Positions 25,140-36,428 of a DNA stretch of 39,492 bases are shown piece by piece. Position 1 is the stretch's first letter; every line of letters begins with the position of its first letter. The position numbers were made by a program, and so were the translations under genes. Source of the stretch: Sphingobacterium sp. UBA2700 (GTDB taxonomy: Bacteria; Bacteroidota; Bacteroidia; Sphingobacteriales; Sphingobacteriaceae); the NCBI GenBank assembly GCA_002354335.1, contig DELI01000012.1, positions 50,017-89,508 of the forward strand, in the 5' to 3' direction. The notes beneath the pieces were generated by a model. That model ran no database searches. It was given only the letters and a program-made list of their open reading frames with translations, and was not told where the DNA came from.

Positions 25140-25437
25140 GGACACTTAATCGGTAGCGTGAGGGATAGAAGTGGAAAGCCCACAGCGTAGCGAGGACTTG
25201 CAACGGATAGCCCGACCCGCCATTGGCGGGACACGCCCAAAAAGCATACTAAATAACAGAATAGTAGAGATCAATTTTATAAGGTACAGGGCCATTTGCT
25301 TTCCTAACCGTACTTTTTTGATTGTTCTTCTGTCATTTCAGTTTTTTGCCATTTATTGGCTTCTCCACAAATAAATATTTGAGGTACAAAAAGTGAATTT
25401 TAATGACTAAATTTAGGTTTAACAAAAAATTAAAATA
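25140..25437. other. Intergenic stretch with a second CCCGCC hairpin
   Basis: No gene is supported here; a plus-strand frame at 25171-25374 has no ribosome-binding site or recognisable domain. CCCGCC-att-GGCGGG (25216-25230) repeats the stem found at 24729-24744. The rest becomes very AT-rich toward 25437. Confidence 0.5.
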
Positions 25438-25713
25438 ATGACACGAGATGAAGCACATAATCTAATTGATGGCAATCAGCATTTAATTAATACAGCTCCG
25501 TTCGATAGTAGAATTGAGTTTATTTACTATACTCCCTCAAACGGTGATAAACATGATGAGGTTGTTAAAGCGTTATTACTTGGATACTCCTATGAACCTA
25601 TTATCGCAGGTTATGATGATTTCACTGTTAATGTTCTCTATGCTGATGATAGAGATTTAGGCATTGTATTTCATGAAACTCTTGATGAATTATTACACAA
25701 AATCAATCAATAA
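25438..25713 (+). CDS. Unknown 91-residue protein
   Basis: The product (MTRDEAHNLIDGNQHLINTA, then IEFIYYTPSNGDKHDEVVKA, and an acidic middle YADDRDLG) is soluble, acidic and without signal or membrane segments. Regular alternation of beta-like and helical stretches suggests a small folded protein. It is followed after 3 bp by another small gene on the same strand, so the two form a pair. The region is more AT-rich than the mob genes, consistent with separately acquired cargo. No family recognised. Confidence 0.6.
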   Translation: MTRDEAHNLIDGNQHLINTAPFDSRIEFIYYTPSNGDKHDEVVKALLLGYSYEPIIAGYDDFTVNVLYADDRDLGIVFHETLDELLHKINQ

Positions 25714-25716
25714 ATT

Positions 25717-25902
25717 ATGGCAATAGAATCATTGTTATTAGATGTTGGAAACAACTTATTGAAAGCATATCCAAATGCAAATGAGGCGGTTATAACAATT
25801 ACAACAGTCACATATAGATATATATTTTTAGATGGGAAAGTTATACAAATAGTTTCGGTTGATGAGGACGGAAACACTGTTAAGGTCTTATACACTATTT
25901 AA
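25717..25902 (+). CDS. Unknown 61-residue protein, partner of the preceding gene
   Basis: This short beta-rich protein (MAIESLLLDVGNNLLKAYPN, then TVTYRYIFLDGKVIQIVSVD and EDGNTVKVLYTI) begins 3 bp after the 91-residue gene stops, so the two are probably co-translated. The alternating hydrophobic pattern suggests a small beta-sheet. No family recognised. Confidence 0.5.
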   Translation: MAIESLLLDVGNNLLKAYPNANEAVITITTVTYRYIFLDGKVIQIVSVDEDGNTVKVLYTI

Positions 25903-26026
25903 TACAAAATTAGCAAAAGTTATCTTATAATAATGAGACATGATGGTATTCAATATATTGTAATCTAATATCATAGATAGCTAAATACACAATTACAACT
26001 ATTGAACTCCGTGAGTTGCATAATAA

Positions 26027-26054
26027 TAAGGAGCATGGCAATTCATGCTCCTTA
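26027..26054. repeat. Perfect 11-bp hairpin between the small genes and the recombinase
   Basis: TAAGGAGCATG (26027-26037) pairs with CATGCTCCTTA (26044-26054) around a GCAATT loop. No T-run follows on either strand, so it is not a typical terminator. It may end the small-gene transcript weakly or be a recognition site. Confidence 0.5.
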
Positions 26055-26314
26055 CTACTATCCCGAAAGCTCACGCTATTATCTAATCAAAAAAACGGTG
26101 CATTATTTATAGGTAGCTCTTAACAACTTGTCAAAGACCTGCTTTTTTATGCTTCATTATTGCAGGATGAAGCGAACAAACAGAAAAGGAAAAACGGTCG
26201 AAAGCACTTCTGATAATGAGCAAAAAAACATAACGCAAAGTACTGATAATCAAGATAATTTCCTTAAATTTATAGCTGAAATCATTGTTGAAATAATCAT
26301 TAAGGAGACAGTAC

Positions 26315-27912
<1,598 letters not shown>

Positions 27913-27926
27913 GGGTTTTGACAGTG

Positions 27927-27957
27927 CAAACATAAAGCAAAATTTTCACTCTACAAA
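27927..27957 (-). promoter_or_regulatory. Consensus promoter of tRNA-Ser
   Basis: TTTG (27954-27957) and TATGTTTG (27927-27934) on the minus strand are exactly 19 bp apart, matching the Bacteroidota primary sigma consensus. It sits 14 bp before the tRNA 5' end. Confidence 0.85.
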
Positions 27958-28026
27958 GCTGTTATCGCTAATTTTTAACAATTTTTTCATACGAAATGAC
28001 AACCTGCTGAATGTCAATTCCTTTAT

Positions 28027-30183
28027 TTAGCTGTCTTTTTTCTTGCTTAAATCGTAATCTATACGAACATGGTAAATACTCTTCAGCATAGATTTGAAAA
28101 TCTTGGATACTTCAGTAATATCACGCATGGTAATATCCGCATTTGCAAACTGGCGCTGCATTAGTTTATGATCTATAATCTTATCCACAAGGTTATTGAT
28201 AGACTCTTCTGTAGGCTCTTTTAAGGCGCGGGAAGAGGCTTCAACCGAATCTGCCATCATCAATACTGCAGTCTCTTTGGAGAAGGGCACAGGGCCGGGA
28301 TATTTGAAGATTGACTCATCGATAACCTTATCAGGATTATCCTTTACCGCTAGGTTATAAAAGTAATCAACCTTTGTCGTACCGTGGTGCGTACGGATAA
28401 AGTCAATCACGACCTCTGGCATCTGATGCTTTCTTGCCATCTCGATCCCTTTCAGGACGTGCGAGATAATAATTTGCGCACTTTGTTCTGGCGTTAGCTC
28501 CTCATGTGGATTATCATTGGTCTTCTGGTTCTCGATAAAATAAAGCGGGTTGATCATTTTCCCGATATCATGGTACAATGCGCCTGCACGAACTAATAGC
28601 GGATTGCCACCGATTTTATAGATAGCTGCTTCGGCAAGATTTGCAACCTGCAGCGAGTGTTGAAAGGTACCTGGAGCTTTCAAGGATAGCTCGCGTAATA
28701 GACGGGAATTACTATTGGTTAATTCCATCAGCGTCAGGTCAGAAACAATGCCGAATAACTTCTCGAATGCATAGATCAGCGGATAGGCTAGAAGCGTTAA
28801 TCCGACACTGACAGCAAACGGTAGGAGGTCTTGCCAGTAAATGGTCGAGAAGGAGCCGTTACGCGTCAATACTAATCCGATATAAGCAAGAATATAAGTC
28901 GCCAAGATAATCACACTGGAGACCAGGAATTGCTCTCTTTTTACTAGCGTTTTTATACTGTATATCGCCACCATGCCGGAAGTGAACTGCAGGAAGACGA
29001 AGTCGAAGCTATTTGGTACAAATAGGCCGGCTACTAACACCATCAAGATGTGGATATTGAGGGCGATACGAGTATCGAACAACAATCTAAAAATGATAGG
29101 CACACTACAATAAGGAATGTAGTACAAGCTCGGGATCTTCATCTTGATCGCCCAACTCAAAACACCGAGCATAACAAGGATAACGATGAAGATAATGAAG
29201 AGCAGGCGATTGTTATTGAAGATATCCCTACGGAAATAGAACAGGAATACCATCAATAGCGACATCGCTAATGATATCAAGATGAAATGGCCGAACATCA
29301 CGAGATTCTGTTCTCCGGATATCCGAGATTCATCTTCAAATACCTTCCGCAAGGACTCCAATTTTTGGTATGCTTCATTATTGATAATCTTGCCTTGCTC
29401 GGCAATCAACTCATCCTTTTGCACCATCCCTCGGGTGGTCGAAATATTCGCTAAGGCGTTTTGTTCGACTTTGTTGGTTTGGCTCTCATTAAACACGAAG
29501 TTAATGGTGACATAGCTTTTTAGTACTTCAGCAAACCATGCCTTATGATCAATCAGTTCATTCTTCTCTATTGCTTCGCGTAGGTATTTATTTGCCGACT
29601 CAATGGTAAAACAATCGACCGTATTTTTTTGCTGAGCGACATTGTCATGTACCAAAACAAAGTTGTATTGCATGGCGGTCGCATCATTCTTAACGGAGTC
29701 ATTTCCTTTGACTTGGAATCGGTTATTTAAGGAGATAATTCCACGATTATAGACATAGTTGAGTAGGGCAGTGCCGACCTCTCTATACTTTGAAATATCG
29801 GTACCCGAGGAGTCGAGTTGGCTAGATTGCCATTTCTCATTTAGGTCGGTGTTGAACTGATCGATCTGCTCCTTGCTCGCAACGTCGTTAAGATTATAGA
29901 TGGGCTGTACGGTACGGAGAATATATTGTTTATCACGCGCAAGCTCCTCTGGCGTCTTCAGGATAGCAAAGTTATAAGGGGAAGTCAGGTTTTCGTGGTT
30001 CCAGGGTTTTCCCTTCTCGTACTCATATTGGAACCGGGGTTGTTTTGGTAGGAATATGCAGATTAAAATAATCGTAATCACAACCATCCCATATTTCCAT
30101 AGGGTTGAATTTTGCTGTAACTTGTCTTTCGGGTAGTTAATCTTTAGTTTCGCCACGTTCTTATAGTCTTCCTTATCAAACAA
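28027..30183 (-). CDS. pgpH: 7TM-HD family phosphodiesterase (PgpH-like)
   Basis: The ~718-residue membrane protein has one N-terminal span (WKYGMVVITIILICIFLPKQ), a large extracytoplasmic 7TM-HD sensing region, seven more spans (~310-480) and a C-terminal HD domain with the HDIGKM motif (~538-543), then HHGTTKVDYFY and MMADSVEASSRAL. PgpH hydrolyses c-di-AMP; the HD motif and topology fit. The start is uncertain: the frame opens at TTG 30183, but a -7-like TACATTTG lies over it (30181-30188), so a GTG at 30156 (giving MAKLKINYPKD) may be the true start. First chromosomal gene beyond the tRNA; divergent from rpe. Confidence 0.92.
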   Translation of the reverse strand: MFDKEDYKNVAKLKINYPKDKLQQNSTLWKYGMVVITIILICIFLPKQPRFQYEYEKGKPWNHENLTSPYNFAILKTPEELARDKQYILRTVQPIYNLNDVASKEQIDQFNTDLNEKWQSSQLDSSGTDISKYREVGTALLNYVYNRGIISLNNRFQVKGNDSVKNDATAMQYNFVLVHDNVAQQKNTVDCFTIESANKYLREAIEKNELIDHKAWFAEVLKSYVTINFVFNESQTNKVEQNALANISTTRGMVQKDELIAEQGKIINNEAYQKLESLRKVFEDESRISGEQNLVMFGHFILISLAMSLLMVFLFYFRRDIFNNNRLLFIIFIVILVMLGVLSWAIKMKIPSLYYIPYCSVPIIFRLLFDTRIALNIHILMVLVAGLFVPNSFDFVFLQFTSGMVAIYSIKTLVKREQFLVSSVIILATYILAYIGLVLTRNGSFSTIYWQDLLPFAVSVGLTLLAYPLIYAFEKLFGIVSDLTLMELTNSNSRLLRELSLKAPGTFQHSLQVANLAEAAIYKIGGNPLLVRAGALYHDIGKMINPLYFIENQKTNDNPHEELTPEQSAQIIISHVLKGIEMARKHQMPEVVIDFIRTHHGTTKVDYFYNLAVKDNPDKVIDESIFKYPGPVPFSKETAVLMMADSVEASSRALKEPTEESINNLVDKIIDHKLMQRQFANADITMRDITEVSKIFKSMLKSIYHVRIDYDLSKKKDS

Positions 30184-30259
30184 ATGTAATTATTTTCGTG
30201 TAAATGCCCCTTATTTCTGAAAAGTATGGGGATGTTCGTCATTAGCGATTATTACTTCC

Positions 30260-30267
30260 TATCTTTG
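30260..30267 (+). promoter_or_regulatory. -7 box of rpe
   Basis: TATCTTTG fits TAnnTTTG and lies 15 bp before the rpe ATG, so the transcript has a very short leader. No good -33 box is seen at the expected distance. Confidence 0.5.
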
Positions 30268-30282
30268 CAAAAAAATTATGAC

Positions 30283-30963
30283 ATGTCTGCAAAACAACAT
30301 TTAATCGCCCCATCAATTCTAGCGGCTGACTTTGCTAAACTTTATGATGATATTCAAATGGTAAACAACAGCGAAGCTGATTGGTTCCACATTGATATCA
30401 TGGATGGTGTATTTGTTCCTAACATTTCTTTCGGATTTCCTGTCATGCAAGCAATTGCTAAACACGCAAAGAAACCTTTGGATGTTCACTTGATGATTGT
30501 TGATCCTGATCGCTATTTAAAAGCATGTAAAGATAATGGTGCAGCAATTATTACCGTACATTATGAAGCTTGCACGCATTTACACCGCACGCTAGCAGCT
30601 ATTAAAGAATTGGGATGTAAAGCAGGTGTTGCATTGAATCCGCATACGCCGGTTTCCTTATTAAAAGATGTGATTCAGGATATCGATTTAGTTTGTTTGA
30701 TGTCGGTTAACCCGGGCTTTGGTGGTCAGAAATTTATTGAGCGCACTTATTCCAAGATCAAAGAACTTCGCGCGCTAGCTTTGCAAGAGGGTACAGACTT
30801 GATTATCGAGATCGACGGGGGAGTGGGAACAGGAAATGCAGGTAAATTATTAGCGGCTGGTGCTGACGTTTTGGTTGCGGGAAGTTTTGTTTTCAATTCT
30901 GAGAATCCTATTCAAACGGTGAAAGAATTAAAGGAAGTAGACCCTACAATTCAGCTGGTTTAA
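30283..30963 (+). CDS. rpe: Ribulose-phosphate 3-epimerase
   Basis: From ATG 30283 the 226-residue TIM-barrel protein shows the full family signature: HLIAPSILAADFAKL, WFHIDIMDGVFVPNISFG (metal-site His and Asp), PLDVHLMIVDPDRY, VCLMSVNPGFGGQKFIERTY, IEIDGGVGTGNAGKL and AGADVLVAGSFVF. It interconverts ribulose 5-phosphate and xylulose 5-phosphate in the pentose phosphate pathway. The frame stays open upstream, but the first 19 residues (from 30226) do not fit the family and overlap the promoter. Confidence 0.96.
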   Translation: MSAKQHLIAPSILAADFAKLYDDIQMVNNSEADWFHIDIMDGVFVPNISFGFPVMQAIAKHAKKPLDVHLMIVDPDRYLKACKDNGAAIITVHYEACTHLHRTLAAIKELGCKAGVALNPHTPVSLLKDVIQDIDLVCLMSVNPGFGGQKFIERTYSKIKELRALALQEGTDLIIEIDGGVGTGNAGKLLAAGADVLVAGSFVFNSENPIQTVKELKEVDPTIQLV

Positions 30964-31031
30964 CACTTGTTTAGAATATTTCCAAATTGCAGCAAGGTGG
31001 CATAAATGCAACTTTAACTTGGTTTTTTTTG

Positions 31032-31039
31032 TATTTTTG
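31032..31039 (+). promoter_or_regulatory. -7 box of the aconitase gene
   Basis: TATTTTTG fits the consensus and lies 73 bp before the aconitase ATG. The -33 region is weak (TTTA at 31013-31016, 15 bp away). Confidence 0.45.
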
Positions 31040-31112
31040 TTCTTGTTGGCGTAAGTAAATATTTATTCCAATAGAATTAGTTAAAAGTAAATCATATTTA
31101 AACAAATAATAC

Positions 31113-33380
31113 ATGGCTTTTGATATAGACATGATCAAAAAAGTTTATTCACAGTATGATGAGCGCATCAATGCAGCTCGTCAGGTGGTGAATAAGCCTT
31201 TGACATTAGCAGAGAAAATTTTGTATGCGCACCTTTGGGATGGTACCGCTACGGAAGCTTACGAGAGAGGTAAGTCTTATGTTGATTTCGCACCGGATCG
31301 CGTTGCGATGCAGGATGCTACGGCACAGATGGCTTTATTGCAGTTTATGCAAGCAGGTCGTCCGAAAGCTGCAGTTCCATCAACAGTTCACTGTGACCAC
31401 TTGATTCAAGCTCGTGATGGTGCAGACCAGGATTTAACTCGTGCGAAGCAAGAAAGTTCAGAAGTGTTCAACTTCTTAAGTTCTGTATCTAATAAATATG
31501 GTATTGGTTTCTGGAAACCAGGAGCAGGTATTATCCACCAAGTAGTGTTGGAGAACTATGCTTTCCCAGGTGGTATGATGATCGGTACGGATTCACACAC
31601 GGTAAACGCAGGTGGCCTAGGAATGGTTGCTATCGGTGTTGGTGGTGCTGATGCTTGTGATGTTATGGCAGGATTACCATGGGAGCTTAAATTCCCTAAA
31701 TTAATCGGTGTTAAATTAACAGGTAAATTATCAGGATGGGCAGCTCCTAAAGATGTAATCTTGAAAGTGGCTGGTATCTTGACTGTAAAAGGTGGTACTG
31801 GTGCTATCGTAGAATACTTCGGCGAAGGTGCAGAATCATTATCATGTACTGGTAAAGGTACGATCTGTAATATGGGTGCTGAAATCGGTGCGACTACATC
31901 AACTTTCGGATACGATGAGTCTATGGAGCGTTACTTACGTGCTACTGACCGTGAAGAAGTTGCTGATGCTGCAAATGCCATCAAACACCATTTAACTGCT
32001 GATGCAGAAGTATATGCTAACCCTGAACAATACTTCGATCAATTAATTGAAATTAACCTATCTGAGTTAGAGCCATCATTGAATGGTCCTTTCACACCAG
32101 ATTTATATACTCCAATCTCTCGTATGCGTGAGGAAGCTGGTAAAAACGGCTGGCCTACGAAAGTAGAGTGGGGATTAATCGGTTCTTGTACAAACTCTTC
32201 TTACGAAGACCTTTCGCGCGCTGCATCTATTGCTAAACAAGCGATCGAAAAAGGCTTAGTAACGAAAGCTGAATTTGGTATCAACCCAGGTTCTGAGCAA
32301 GTACGCTTTACTGCAGATCGCGATGGTTTATTGAAAACTTTCGAAGATCTAAATGCAACTATCTTCACCAACGCATGTGGTCCATGTATCGGTATGTGGG
32401 ATCGTGCAGGAGCAGACAAGCAAGAGAAAAATACAATTGTACATTCGTTCAACCGTAACTTCGCGAAACGCGCTGACGGTAACCCGAATACTTTTGCATT
32501 TGTAACTTCTCCTGAAATGGTAGCAGCTATCGCTATCTCAGGTGACTTAGGATTTAACCCGGTTACAGATACTTTAACAAACAAAGATGGAGAGCAAGTT
32601 AAATTAGATCCTCCTACTGGTGATGAATTACCAGAAAAAGGATTCGCAGTAGATGATCCAGGATACCAAGCTCCGGCTGAGGATGGTTCATCAGTTACTG
32701 TGGATGTTTCTCCAACTTCAGATCGTTTGCAATTGCTAGAGCCGTTTGCAGCATGGGAAGGTACGGATCTTAAAGGTTTGAAATTATTAATCAAAGCTAA
32801 AGGTAAATGTACGACTGACCACATCTCTATGGCAGGTCCTTGGTTGAAATACCGTGGTCACTTGGATAACATCTCTAACAACATGTTAATCGGTGCTGTT
32901 AACTACTTCAACGATAAAACAGATAACGTTAAGAACCAATTAACAGGCGAGTATGGTCCAGTTCCTGCAACGCAACGCGCTTATAAGGCTGCTAACATCG
33001 GATCTATCGTTGTTGGTGATGAGAACTACGGTGAAGGTTCTTCTCGTGAGCACGCGGCAATGGAGCCTCGTCACTTAGGTGTTCGCGCGGTATTAGTGAA
33101 ATCATTCGCTCGTATCCACGAAACGAACTTGAAGAAACAAGGTATGTTAGGATTAACATTCGCAAACAAGGAAGATTACGATAAAATCCAGGAAGATGAT
33201 ATCATTGATATCATTGGATTAACTGAGTTTGCTCCGAATAAACCATTAACCTTGGTATTACACCATGCTGATGGCACCTCGGAAGAAATCTTAGCAAACC
33301 ATACTTATAACGAACAACAAATCGGTTGGTTTAAAGCTGGTGGTGCATTGAATATTATTCGTGCTAACCAAGCTAAGTAA
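31113..33380 (+). CDS. acn: Aconitate hydratase (mitochondrial-type)
   Basis: The 755-residue protein matches aconitases: [47 protein letters not shown] and the iron-sulfur cysteines C359 ([11 protein letters not shown]), C422 and C425 ([11 protein letters not shown]). The C-terminal swivel domain holds [20 protein letters not shown] and [15 protein letters not shown]. Spacing follows the mitochondrial aconitase type. It isomerises citrate to isocitrate in the TCA cycle. Highly biased codon use suggests strong expression; a long antisense frame at 32201-32824 is a by-product of that bias. A terminator follows. Confidence 0.97.
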   Translation: MAFDIDMIKKVYSQYDERINAARQVVNKPLTLAEKILYAHLWDGTATEAYERGKSYVDFAPDRVAMQDATAQMALLQFMQAGRPKAAVPSTVHCDHLIQARDGADQDLTRAKQESSEVFNFLSSVSNKYGIGFWKPGAGIIHQVVLENYAFPGGMMIGTDSHTVNAGGLGMVAIGVGGADACDVMAGLPWELKFPKLIGVKLTGKLSGWAAPKDVILKVAGILTVKGGTGAIVEYFGEGAESLSCTGKGTICNMGAEIGATTSTFGYDESMERYLRATDREEVADAANAIKHHLTADAEVYANPEQYFDQLIEINLSELEPSLNGPFTPDLYTPISRMREEAGKNGWPTKVEWGLIGSCTNSSYEDLSRAASIAKQAIEKGLVTKAEFGINPGSEQVRFTADRDGLLKTFEDLNATIFTNACGPCIGMWDRAGADKQEKNTIVHSFNRNFAKRADGNPNTFAFVTSPEMVAAIAISGDLGFNPVTDTLTNKDGEQVKLDPPTGDELPEKGFAVDDPGYQAPAEDGSSVTVDVSPTSDRLQLLEPFAAWEGTDLKGLKLLIKAKGKCTTDHISMAGPWLKYRGHLDNISNNMLIGAVNYFNDKTDNVKNQLTGEYGPVPATQRAYKAANIGSIVVGDENYGEGSSREHAAMEPRHLGVRAVLVKSFARIHETNLKKQGMLGLTFANKEDYDKIQEDDIIDIIGLTEFAPNKPLTLVLHHADGTSEEILANHTYNEQQIGWFKAGGALNIIRANQAK

Positions 33381-33422
33381 TAGTCCAACAGTTTAAATCT
33401 TAGCAATAAGATTAAAATATTA

Positions 33423-33451
33423 AAGCCGCTCTATTTCCGAGCGGCTTTTTT
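33423..33451 (+). terminator. Rho-independent terminator of acn
   Basis: AAGCCGCTC and GAGCGGCTT pair with a 7-nt loop, followed by a T-run. Confidence 0.9.
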
Positions 33452-33587
33452 CATTGCTTATTCTCTCTGAGGTCTTTACATTTGAGAAGACTGCCGAATC
33501 CAATTCTGCCTATCATTCTCCTTTTTCTAGGCATATTTCGGTAGATTTGTCGAAGGTCGATCATCCAATATTACTTTTTTCAATACT

Positions 33588-35315
33588 ATGAGAGCAACTA
33601 TTACAATATGGAGCGTTTTTTTAATACTGACGCTAAATAATGTATTCGGACAACAAATCCCCTTCGAGAGAGATCCGGAGCATAATACGACAGTTACATA
33701 TGATGAACTCCAAAATTATTATCAGGAACTTTTAAAAGATGAAAAGCAAGCAAAAATTATTGATTTAGGAAAGACTGATATAGGCAAGCCACTTCAACTG
33801 ATTATCTTATCGAAGGATGCGGATTTTGATCCTCAAAGTATAAAAAGGAAAGGAAAAGCGGTGTTGTTTATGAACAACGGGATACATCCCGGCGAACCGG
33901 AAGGCATCGATGCTAGTATGATGTTCGTAAGGGATCTCTTAAAGCAAAACAAGCTGTCGTCGGAGGTAGTTGTCTGTATGATACCTGTTTATAATATTGC
34001 GGGGATGATCAATAGAGGAACAACAAGAGCGAATCAGAACGGTCCAAATGCCTATGGTTTCCGTGGAAGTGGACAGAACTACGATTTAAACAGAGATTTC
34101 ATTAAAGCGGATACCAGAAATGCGATGCTATTCAATGAAGTCTTTAGCACCTGGGATCCGGATGTTTTCTTTGATACTCATACCAGTAATGGCGCAGACT
34201 ATCAGCATATCATGACCCTGATTGCTACACATCCCGATAAATTACATCCCAAGCTAGGGGGCTATATGAAAGAACGATTTACGAATAGGATCTATCAAGA
34301 AATGGAGAAAAAAGGATATCCAATGGTTCCCTATGTCGATTCCAAAGGCGAGACTCCGGAAACAGGCTTAGTTTCTTTTCTTGATGGCGCGCGTTATTCA
34401 ACCGGCTATGCTGCTTTACATCATACCATCGGCTATATGGCGGAAACTCATATGTGGAAACCCTATAAGCAACGCGTAGAATCAACTTACGCACTCATGG
34501 GAATTTTGTATGAAAACCTAAAAAAAGAGGCAAAGGATCTGGTGAAACTTCGTCGGCAAATAAAGCAGGAACTCGTTCATCAAAAAGAGTTTCCAATTCA
34601 ATGGGAATTGGATACCACTAAGATTGAGCAGATTTCATTCCTAGGTTTTAAGAGTGGACATAAAATTAGCGAGGTCAGCGGACAGCAGCGCTTATTTTAT
34701 GATCGAGAAAAGCCTTTTAGTAGCAGTATCCCGCATTATTATAGCTATAAGGAGACATTGCGCGTTGAAAAGCCAAAAGCATATATTGTTCCCCAGGCCT
34801 ACGAAAAAGTAATCCAACTATTGAAGGCCAATAGAGTCGATATGCAACAGTCGGAGCAGGATTCTATCATCGATGCCCAAATGTATTATATACGCGATTA
34901 TAGAACAGCTAATAGGCCTTATGAGGGGCATTATCCCCATAGTGCTGTCACGTTGGAAGTTGTAAACAAAAAACAAGCTTATTTTAAAGGTGACTGGATT
35001 ATTCCTACAGATCAAGAGTCCATTCGTTATATCGTCGAAACCTTAGAGCCCCAGGCTACAGATTCTTTTTTCAATTGGAATTTTTTTGATGCAATACTCT
35101 CACAAAAGGAATATTTCTCAGGCTATATTTTCGAAGATTATGCTGCTGAGATGCTTAAAAAGGATAAGGATTTAAAGAGATCTTTTGAGGAAGCCAAGTC
35201 GAACGACGGGAAATTTAAGGAAAGTGCTGCTGCCCAATTGCAATGGCTGTATCAGCGAAGCCCATTTTATGAAAAGACTTTAAACTTATATCCTGTAGCA
35301 AGAATTGTAGACTAA
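33588..35315 (+). CDS. Secreted M14-family zinc carboxypeptidase
   Basis: The 575-residue protein starts with a signal peptide (to ~22, VFGQQ). Zinc ligands are visible: H100 and E103 in GIHPGEPEG, and H198 in FFDTHTSNGAD; the substrate-binding block QNYDLNRDF (164-171) and a candidate catalytic glutamate E286 (GYMAETHMW) complete the site. The C-terminal ~240 residues form an extra beta-rich region common in Bacteroidota M14 proteins. It probably degrades peptides in the periplasm or outside the cell. It stands alone between the acn terminator and the DinB-like gene. Confidence 0.92.
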   Translation: MRATITIWSVFLILTLNNVFGQQIPFERDPEHNTTVTYDELQNYYQELLKDEKQAKIIDLGKTDIGKPLQLIILSKDADFDPQSIKRKGKAVLFMNNGIHPGEPEGIDASMMFVRDLLKQNKLSSEVVVCMIPVYNIAGMINRGTTRANQNGPNAYGFRGSGQNYDLNRDFIKADTRNAMLFNEVFSTWDPDVFFDTHTSNGADYQHIMTLIATHPDKLHPKLGGYMKERFTNRIYQEMEKKGYPMVPYVDSKGETPETGLVSFLDGARYSTGYAALHHTIGYMAETHMWKPYKQRVESTYALMGILYENLKKEAKDLVKLRRQIKQELVHQKEFPIQWELDTTKIEQISFLGFKSGHKISEVSGQQRLFYDREKPFSSSIPHYYSYKETLRVEKPKAYIVPQAYEKVIQLLKANRVDMQQSEQDSIIDAQMYYIRDYRTANRPYEGHYPHSAVTLEVVNKKQAYFKGDWIIPTDQESIRYIVETLEPQATDSFFNWNFFDAILSQKEYFSGYIFEDYAAEMLKKDKDLKRSFEEAKSNDGKFKESAAAQLQWLYQRSPFYEKTLNLYPVARIVD

Positions 35316-35388
35316 TATTTTACTGCTGACATACCCTTGTCAAATCTGCCATTAATTTTGAATCTATCATTAATCAACATTTAAACAG

Positions 35389-35862
35389 ATGAGCACAACA
35401 GAAATTATTAGCAGAGACGAGTTTTTGAAACATTGGCAAGGACATCGTACATTGACAAGGAAAACGATCGAAGCTTTTCCGGAATCGGAGATCTTTAAGT
35501 TCTCAATTGCTGGCATGCGCGTATTCGGCGATTTAATAAAAGAATTGCTGAGCATCGGCGCCCCAGGCTTGGACGGTATAGTTCATAAGAAAATCGAAGG
35601 TTATTCTCACGAGTTGCCAGAATTGAAAACAAAGAGCGACCTTCTCGAAGAATGGGATAGGCAAACCGTTCAGATCAACGAGCTGTTTAATCAGATTCCT
35701 GATGAACAATTTCACGAATCCTTTAACTTGTTTGGGGAATATGAATTTCCAGTCTATCAGAACCTTTTGTATTTCGTAGATAATGAAATACATCATCGTG
35801 CGCAAGGTTTTGTGTACTTGCGTGCATTAGGCATCGAGCCGCCATTTTTCTGGGATAGATAA
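35389..35862 (+). CDS. DinB-like four-helix metalloprotein
   Basis: This 157-residue helical protein is of the DinB/YfiT-like superfamily. The first helix ends with TRKTIEAFPESEIFKFS, and the final helix has the family pattern DNEIHHRAQGFVYLRALG then PPFFW, with HH as probable metal ligands. Members include thiol-dependent transferases; the substrate here is unknown. It begins 73 bp after the peptidase stop on the same strand and ends at a bidirectional terminator. Confidence 0.85.
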   Translation: MSTTEIISRDEFLKHWQGHRTLTRKTIEAFPESEIFKFSIAGMRVFGDLIKELLSIGAPGLDGIVHKKIEGYSHELPELKTKSDLLEEWDRQTVQINELFNQIPDEQFHESFNLFGEYEFPVYQNLLYFVDNEIHHRAQGFVYLRALGIEPPFFWDR

Positions 35863-35867
35863 TCAAG

Positions 35868-35913
35868 AACACAAAAAAGGGTTAAGCAGTTTGGCTTAAC
35901 CCTCTTTTGTGTT
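35868..35913. terminator. Bidirectional terminator
   Basis: AACACAAAA...GGGTTAAGC pairs with GCTTAACCC...TTTTGTGTT around a short loop; it lies between the convergent dinB-like and NTF2-like genes and has A/T tails on both sides. Confidence 0.88.
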
Positions 35914-35926
35914 ATCATTGGAGATA

Positions 35927-36373
35927 TTATTTTTGATATACAGAATTGACTTCGTTGATTTTCCAGCCATCTTTATCCATATTGATCGAAACATAGTCGA
36001 TTCTTTTAAAGTTTCCGAAGTCTAAAGTAACGCGTGCTAAACTGTAATTGCTATTCTTCTCAACCAGCTCATAGCTCACTTCGCAATCATATTGAACGCC
36101 TTTATTTTTCTTTAAGAAGCTGATATAATCTTCTTTTCCAGATGTTTTTTGTGATTTACCGCCATTGAACTTCTGTTTGAAGTTGCTGTCGAAAAGATCG
36201 CTGATGTAAAGTGTGTTTCCTTTTACCGTTGCATTGATATATTCATCGACCACATTTTCAACAACGGCTTTGTTCAATGCTTTCTTTTCTTCCTTGATTG
36301 GGTTGGCAAATACGTTTACCGATGAAACGAATAGTAATGCTGCGATTGCGAAAGTTTTAGTTAGAGTTTTCAT
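35927..36373 (-). CDS. Secreted NTF2-like protein (lumazine-binding-like family)
   Basis: The 148-residue protein has a signal peptide (MKTLTKTFAIAALLFVSSVN to ~23, VFANP) and an NTF2-like cone fold: VVENVVDEYINATVKGNTLY at the first helix, then KEDYISFLKKNKG and a beta-sheet ending in GWKINEVNSVYQK. Related Bacteroidota proteins are labelled putative lumazine-binding, but no ligand is shown. Its promoter region carries repeated ATTCGGTGAAA elements. Confidence 0.8.
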   Translation of the reverse strand: MKTLTKTFAIAALLFVSSVNVFANPIKEEKKALNKAVVENVVDEYINATVKGNTLYISDLFDSNFKQKFNGGKSQKTSGKEDYISFLKKNKGVQYDCEVSYELVEKNSNYSLARVTLDFGNFKRIDYVSINMDKDGWKINEVNSVYQK

Positions 36374-36428
36374 GTCTTTTATTTTTTTAATGTTTAATTG
36401 TTCTGTTATTATTTCTTATTTGATACTC

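Noticed and set aside
25171..25374. 67-codon plus-strand frame with a hydrophobic end.
   Set aside because: It runs through the second CCCGCC hairpin, has no ribosome-binding site and no recognisable domain.
32201..32824. Long antisense frame inside aconitase.
   Set aside because: Produced by the strong codon bias of the aconitase gene; no start signal or family.
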